From assembly GCA_030452025.1 (NCBI GenBank), contig JAKDNC010000080.1, positions 1 to 10,114 on the forward strand: a DNA stretch of 10,114 nucleotides. Reading direction: 5' to 3'. The translations under genes and the position numbers were made by a program. The notes below the pieces were generated by a model. The model searched no databases. It worked only from the letters and a program-made list of their open reading frames with translations, and had not been told where the DNA came from. The DNA is from Nocardioides sp. GTDB lineage: Bacteria > Actinomycetota > Actinomycetes > Propionibacteriales > Nocardioidaceae. Shown here one piece after another: positions 5,442 through 10,114 of this stretch (its first letter is position 1; each line of letters opens with the position of its first letter).

Positions 5442-8400
5442 ATGTCTCGCCTGACTCGGCGGCAGCGCATCCGGTCGCTTGCTGCAGCCACTTCGTTCGC
5501 ACTTGTTGCGGCCCCTCTCACCGTCCTCACGACCAGCCCCGCAAGCGCGACCCCCGACGGGTCCGGGCTCGTGATCAGCGAGCTGTACGGCGGCGGCGGC
5601 AACTCGGGTGCCACTCTCAAGGCCGACTTCGGCGAGCTCTACACCCCGACGGACGCCGCGATCGCGGTGGACGGCCGGTCGGTCCAGTATCGAAGCTCCG
5701 GAGGTACGGCGGCTCCCAGCGGCATCACGCCGCTGACCGGCCAGGTCCCGGCCCAAGGGCACTACTTGATCCAGGAGGCCGAGGGTGCCGCCGGCACCGA
5801 TGCGCTGCCGACGCCGGACGCGACCGGCACCATCGCGATGAGCGGCAAGGCCTTCACAGCGTTGCTGGTCGAGGGCACCGAGCCGGTGGATCCAGGCACC
5901 GGAGCTTTCGCCGGATCTGAAGAGATCCTCGACCTCGTGGGCGTGGACAGCAATGTCTTCGAGACCGCCAAGGCATCGGCGATCAACAACCCCACCTCGG
6001 CCTCGCGCAACGCCACCGGAGTCGACACCGACGACAACTCGGCGGACTTCACGACTGGTGTCCCGAGCCCGACCAACGCCGCCGGCGAGAGCACCGGGGG
6101 AGGGGACGAGCCCGGCGATCCGGTCGATGCCACCATCCCCGACATCCAGGGTGAGGGCGCGACCAGCCCGCTGGAGGGCAAGGCCGTCACCACCTCGGGT
6201 GTGGTGACCGCGGCGTACCCCGAGGGTGGTCTCTACGGCTTCTACCTCCAGGTTCCCGGCAGCGGTGCAGCGGACCTCGACCTCTCAGGTGGTCCCGCGT
6301 CCCAAGGTGTCTTCGTCCGCCAGCAGCAATCGGCCGGAGACGTGACGGTGCAGCCCGGTGACCACGTCGAGGTCAACGGTGCAGTCGGCGAGTATGCCGG
6401 CGCCACCCAGGTCACCGTCTCCGACGCAGCCAGCATCGAGACTCTCCCCGAAGCCGCTGACCCGGCCGTCGCCACCTCGACGTGGCCCTCGACCCCGGCC
6501 GAGCGTGAGTCCCTCGAGGGAATGCTCTATCGGCCGGCCGGCAACTTCACGATCACCGAGACCTACGCGACCATCAACTACGGCGAGCTCGGCCTTGCCA
6601 AGGGCAACAAGCCGCTGATCCAGTGGACCGACGCGGCCCGCCCCGGCACCTCCGAGGCCGCGGCGATCAAGGCCGACAACGCCAAGCGCGGGATCGTCCT
6701 CGACGACGGATCTTCGACTGGATTCAAGGGCAAGGGAGACCTGACCCCGCCGTACATCTCCAACGACGAACCGGTGCGGGTCGACGCAAAGGCGACGTTC
6801 GACGAGGACGTCATCTTCACCGAGGGCGGCTCGCCCGACGCGCCGACCTACCGCTTCCAACCGCTGGCGCCCGTGATCGGGCCCGACAACGCAGCCTCCC
6901 CTGCCACGTTCGCGAACACACGGACCGAGGCGCCGGACGAGGCGTTGATCAACGCCGATGGCGAATCAGACCTCAAGGTCGCCTCGTTCAACGTGCTCAA
7001 CTACTTCACCACCCTCGGTGACGCCGACGACGACAACGTCGGCGACAACGGCTGCGAGGCCTACCAGGATCGCGACGGCGACGGCGTCAACGTTCGCGGT
7101 GGCTGTGACCTGCGCGGCGCCTGGGACCCGGAGGACTTCGAGCGTCAGCAGACCAAGATCGTCGGGGCGATCAACGACCTCGATGCCGATGTGGTCGGCT
7201 TGATGGAGATCGAGAACTCCGCGGCCCTGGGCGAGGACGCGGACGAGGCCACCGAGACGCTGGTCTCGGCGCTCAATGACGCGGCCGGCAGCAAGGTGTG
7301 GGCGGCCAACCCGTCCTCGGCCGACCTGCCGCCGGCCACCGACCAGGATGTCATCACCAACGCGATCATCTACAAGGCCGCCTCGGTCGAGCGCACCGGC
7401 GAGGCCCGCGCGCTCGGTGACCAGAGCGCGGAGGGTCAGGCGTTCGGCAACGCCCGAGAGCCGATCGCCCAGGCGTTCACGCCCAAGGGCGGTGGCGAGC
7501 CGTTCCTGTTCGTGGTCAACCACTTCAAGTCCAAGGGCTCGGTCGGTCCGTTCCCCGGCGACGAGGACGCCGGTGACGGCCAGGGCAATTCCAACGCCTC
7601 GCGGGTCAAGCAGGCCCAGGCACTGCGCGACTGGCTCCCCGGCATCGAGGAGGAGGCGGACACCGAGTCGGTGATGCTCGCCGGTGACTTCAACTCCTAC
7701 ACCATGGAAGACCCGCTGGAGGTGCTCTACGACGCCGGCTACGCGGACGTGGAGCAGAAATTCGACCTCGGCAAGTGGTCCTACAGCTACTCCGGCCTCT
7801 CGGGTTCGCTCGACCACGTCCTCGTCAACGAGGCGGCGGGCGAGCGGTCCACCGGTGCGGACATCTGGAACATCAACGGTGGCGAGTCCGTCGCCCTCGA
7901 ATACAGCCGGTGGAACTACTGGGCCACCGACTTCCACACCCAGACGCCTTACCGCTCTTCCGACCACGACCCGGTGGTGCTCGGACTCACCGCCGGTGAG
8001 CAGGGCGGCGAGGATGGGGAGGTCGACCTGAACCTGCTCGGTGTCAACGACTTCCACGGCCGGATCAACGCCAACACCGTCAAGTGGGCGGGCACCGTCG
8101 AGCAGCTGACCAAGGCAGCCGGCGACTCCCAGACCCTGCTCGTCGGGGCCGGCGATCTCATCGGCGCCTCGGAGTTCGCCTCCGCGATCGCCGGCGACCA
8201 GCCGACCATCGACATGTTCAACGCCCTCGGGCTGGACGCGTCCGCGGTCGGCAATCATGAGTTCGACAAGGGTTACGACGACCTGACCGACCGTGTCATC
8301 GGTGGGGAAGGGGCACGCAACGCCAAGTGGGACTACCTCGGCGCAAACGTCTACGAGAAGGGCACCGAGGAACCGGCCCTGCCGGAGTACTCCACCTACG

Positions 8401-10114
8401 ACGTCGACGGAGTCACCGTCGGTGTGATCGGTGTCGTCACCGAGGAGACCAAGTCGCTGGTCAGCCCCGACGGCATCAGCATGCTCGACTTCGGCAATCC
8501 CGTCGAGGCCGTGAACCGGGTCTCGGCCGAGCTGAGCGACGGCGACCAGGCCAACGGCGAGGCCGACGTGATCGTGGCCAGCTTCCACGCGGGCGCACAG
8601 AAGGGCGAAGGGTCGACGTTCGAGGACGAGGTCGCCAAGGGCGGTGAGTTCGCCGAGATGGTCAACCTCGACGAGGACGTGGACGTGATCCTCAACGGTC
8701 ACACCCACCAGGAGTACGCGTGGGACGCTCCGGTCGGTGCCAACGGCAAGACCCGCCCGATCCTGCAGACCGGGCAGTACGGCGACAACGTCGGGCAGGT
8801 CACGCTGACCGTCGACCAAGAGACCGGCGACGTCGTGTCCTACGAGGCGAAGAACGTCGCTCGAACCGAGACGCCGGACGAAGAGTTGGTCGCGGAGTTC
8901 CCGCGTGTCGCCGCCATCAAGGAGATCGTGGACGAGGCCCTGGCGGCCGCGGCCGAGGTCGGCAACGAGCCGGTCGGCGAGATCAGTGGCGACATCACCC
9001 GGGCCCGCACCGCCGCGGGCGGTGAGGACCGTGGAGCGGAGTCGACCCTGGGCAACCTGGTTGGCAATGCACTGCGCGACGGGTTGCCGGAGGGGATGGA
9101 GGCCGATCTCGGCGTCACCAACCCGGGTGGCCTGCGCACCGACCTGCTCTATGCAGGTGACACCGCCGACAACCCGGAGAACACCGACGGCGTGGTGACC
9201 TACGCCGAGGCGAACTCGGTGCTGCCGTTCGTCAACAACGTGTCGCTGGTCGACCTGACCGGCGCCCAGTTGAAGTCGGTGCTCGAGCAGCAGTGGCAGC
9301 CCGATGGCGCCGACCGCCCGTTCCTGGCCCTGGGCACCTCGGACAACGTCCGGGTGATCCAGGACCCGGAGGCTCCCCGGGGCGAGCGGATCGTCTCAGT
9401 CAGCATCGACGGCGTCGAGCTCGACCCCGAGACGACGTACACAGTCTCGACGTTCTCGTTCCTCGCGACCGGTGGTGACAACTTCACCGCCTTCACCGAA
9501 GGCGCGAGCCGCGACACGGGCCTCGTCGACCGCGAGCTGTGGATCTCCTACCTCAAGGGCAACAAGCCGCTCGACCCGGACTACGCCCGCCACCAGGTCG
9601 TGTCCGCCGACTACCCGTCCACGGTGTCGGCAGGGGACGAGGTGTCCTTCACTGTCAGCAACCTTGACCTCACCTCGGCGGGCAGCCCGACGAACACCGA
9701 CGTCGAGGTCAGCCTGGTCAAGGGCGAGGAGACGCTCGATTCCGGTTCGTTCCCCGTGACCGACGGGTCGGCCACGGTCGAGTTCACCGCGGACGCGGGG
9801 CTGGAGGGTCAGTGGGGCGTCGTCCTGACCGCGGAGCCGAGTGGCACCGTGGTCGGCCCGGTCAGCAGTGCCTCCGATCCCGACCCGGGCACGGTCACGG
9901 CGACGGTCGAGACCTTCGTCTACGGCGCCAAGGGCACCGTCGAGGCGCAGGTCACCTCCGAGGGCGAAGTGTCCGGCAAGGTCGAGGTCTCCGAAGGAGA
10001 CAAGGTCCTCGGTTCCGGCAAGGTCGCGGCCGACGGCTCCGTCTCGGTGGAGGTGGACAGTGTCGACATCGGCGCCGGCGGGCATCAGCTGAGCGTGGAC
10101 TACCTCGGCAACGG
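5442..10114 (+). CDS. Secreted ExeM/NucH endonuclease fused to UshA-like 5'-nucleotidase (3' end outside window)
   Basis: The reading frame has no stop to the window edge: 1,557 codons are seen and the gene is partial. Residues 1-36 form a signal peptide with an Arg-rich start, a hydrophobic core and an ASA cleavage site. Residues about 40-210 resemble a lamin-tail domain (LVISELYGGGGNSG). About 229-346 is an OB-fold of the YhcR type, followed by a linker. About 511-850 is an endonuclease/exonuclease/phosphatase domain with Asn517 (ASFNVLNYF), Glu589, His694, Asp749 and Asn751 (GDFNSY), Asp791 (SLDHVL), Asp841 and His842 (SDHDP). About 864-1115 is a metallophosphatase with Asp870 and His872 (NDFHG), Asp905, Asn938 and His939 (GNHEFD), His1049, and His1087 and His1089 (GHTH). 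About 1180-1360 is a 5'-nucleotidase C-terminal domain (NPGGLR at 1227, GGDNFTAF at 1344). Two Ig-like regions follow. All listed active-site residues are present. Likely role, by inference: extracellular nucleic-acid digestion and nucleotide dephosphorylation. How the C-terminus is anchored cannot be seen. Confidence 0.92.
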   Translation, partial: MSRLTRRQRIRSLAAATSFALVAAPLTVLTTSPASATPDGSGLVISELYGGGGNSGATLKADFGELYTPTDAAIAVDGRSVQYRSSGGTAAPSGITPLTGQVPAQGHYLIQEAEGAAGTDALPTPDATGTIAMSGKAFTALLVEGTEPVDPGTGAFAGSEEILDLVGVDSNVFETAKASAINNPTSASRNATGVDTDDNSADFTTGVPSPTNAAGESTGGGDEPGDPVDATIPDIQGEGATSPLEGKAVTTSGVVTAAYPEGGLYGFYLQVPGSGAADLDLSGGPASQGVFVRQQQSAGDVTVQPGDHVEVNGAVGEYAGATQVTVSDAASIETLPEAADPAVATSTWPSTPAERESLEGMLYRPAGNFTITETYATINYGELGLAKGNKPLIQWTDAARPGTSEAAAIKADNAKRGIVLDDGSSTGFKGKGDLTPPYISNDEPVRVDAKATFDEDVIFTEGGSPDAPTYRFQPLAPVIGPDNAASPATFANTRTEAPDEALINADGESDLKVASFNVLNYFTTLGDADDDNVGDNGCEAYQDRDGDGVNVRGGCDLRGAWDPEDFERQQTKIVGAINDLDADVVGLMEIENSAALGEDADEATETLVSALNDAAGSKVWAANPSSADLPPATDQDVITNAIIYKAASVERTGEARALGDQSAEGQAFGNAREPIAQAFTPKGGGEPFLFVVNHFKSKGSVGPFPGDEDAGDGQGNSNASRVKQAQALRDWLPGIEEEADTESVMLAGDFNSYTMEDPLEVLYDAGYADVEQKFDLGKWSYSYSGLSGSLDHVLVNEAAGERSTGADIWNINGGESVALEYSRWNYWATDFHTQTPYRSSDHDPVVLGLTAGEQGGEDGEVDLNLLGVNDFHGRINANTVKWAGTVEQLTKAAGDSQTLLVGAGDLIGASEFASAIAGDQPTIDMFNALGLDASAVGNHEFDKGYDDLTDRVIGGEGARNAKWDYLGANVYEKGTEEPALPEYSTYDVDGVTVGVIGVVTEETKSLVSPDGISMLDFGNPVEAVNRVSAELSDGDQANGEADVIVASFHAGAQKGEGSTFEDEVAKGGEFAEMVNLDEDVDVILNGHTHQEYAWDAPVGANGKTRPILQTGQYGDNVGQVTLTVDQETGDVVSYEAKNVARTETPDEELVAEFPRVAAIKEIVDEALAAAAEVGNEPVGEISGDITRARTAAGGEDRGAESTLGNLVGNALRDGLPEGMEADLGVTNPGGLRTDLLYAGDTADNPENTDGVVTYAEANSVLPFVNNVSLVDLTGAQLKSVLEQQWQPDGADRPFLALGTSDNVRVIQDPEAPRGERIVSVSIDGVELDPETTYTVSTFSFLATGGDNFTAFTEGASRDTGLVDRELWISYLKGNKPLDPDYARHQVVSADYPSTVSAGDEVSFTVSNLDLTSAGSPTNTDVEVSLVKGEETLDSGSFPVTDGSATVEFTADAGLEGQWGVVLTAEPSGTVVGPVSSASDPDPGTVTATVETFVYGAKGTVEAQVTSEGEVSGKVEVSEGDKVLGSGKVAADGSVSVEVDSVDIGAGGHQLSVDYLGN

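Noticed and set aside
4769..5920. A 383-codon plus-strand frame spanning pgsA, the gap and the nuclease start
   Set aside because: It is out of frame with both pgsA and the nuclease, Arg-rich and lacks motifs. Its length comes from GC-rich composition.
6966..8819. A 617-codon open frame on the minus strand across the nuclease and nucleotidase domains
   Set aside because: The plus-strand frame encodes unmistakable catalytic motifs throughout. The antisense frame lacks recognisable domains and is the usual by-product of GC-rich third positions.

Overview
The window is high-GC bacterial chromosome in which almost every codon ends in G or C. Gene content and protein wording point to an actinobacterium, most likely in or near the Nocardioidaceae. 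That placement rests on recognising actinobacterial versions of RimO, PgsA and a secreted nuclease/nucleotidase fusion; no search was run. Coding density is high. I see no rRNA, tRNA, CRISPR array, insertion sequence or phage gene.

Layout: (1) 11-1630 (+), an ANL-superfamily acyl-CoA synthetase of FadD/ACSF2 type. (2) 1608-3053 (-), a DHA2-type 14-TM MFS exporter that converges on the synthetase and overlaps its 3' end by 23 bp. (3) A 103-bp divergent intergenic region. (4) 3157-4677 (+) rimO, translationally coupled by an ATGA overlap to (5) 4674-5288 (+) pgsA. (6) A 153-bp non-coding gap holding a hairpin, an inverted repeat and a GTT-triplet series. (7) From 5442 (+) to the window end, a very long open frame with no stop. 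It encodes a secreted multidomain enzyme with signal peptide, lamin-tail-like domain, OB-fold, ExeM/NucH endonuclease, UshA-like 5'-nucleotidase and Ig-like repeats. At least 1,557 residues are visible and its C-terminus lies outside the window.

How the genes work together: rimO and pgsA form a conserved housekeeping pair, one modifying ribosomal protein S12 and the other making phosphatidylglycerolphosphate. The synthetase and exporter look like independent transcription units. The final gene is the most distinctive feature. One exported polypeptide carries both a nucleic-acid-cutting domain and a nucleotide-dephosphorylating domain, which would suit salvage of phosphate and nucleosides from extracellular DNA. 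The family is already known, so I do not claim a new system. The points worth a second look are its single cysteine pair around an acidic loop, substitutions in its N-terminal domain, and the structured upstream gap.
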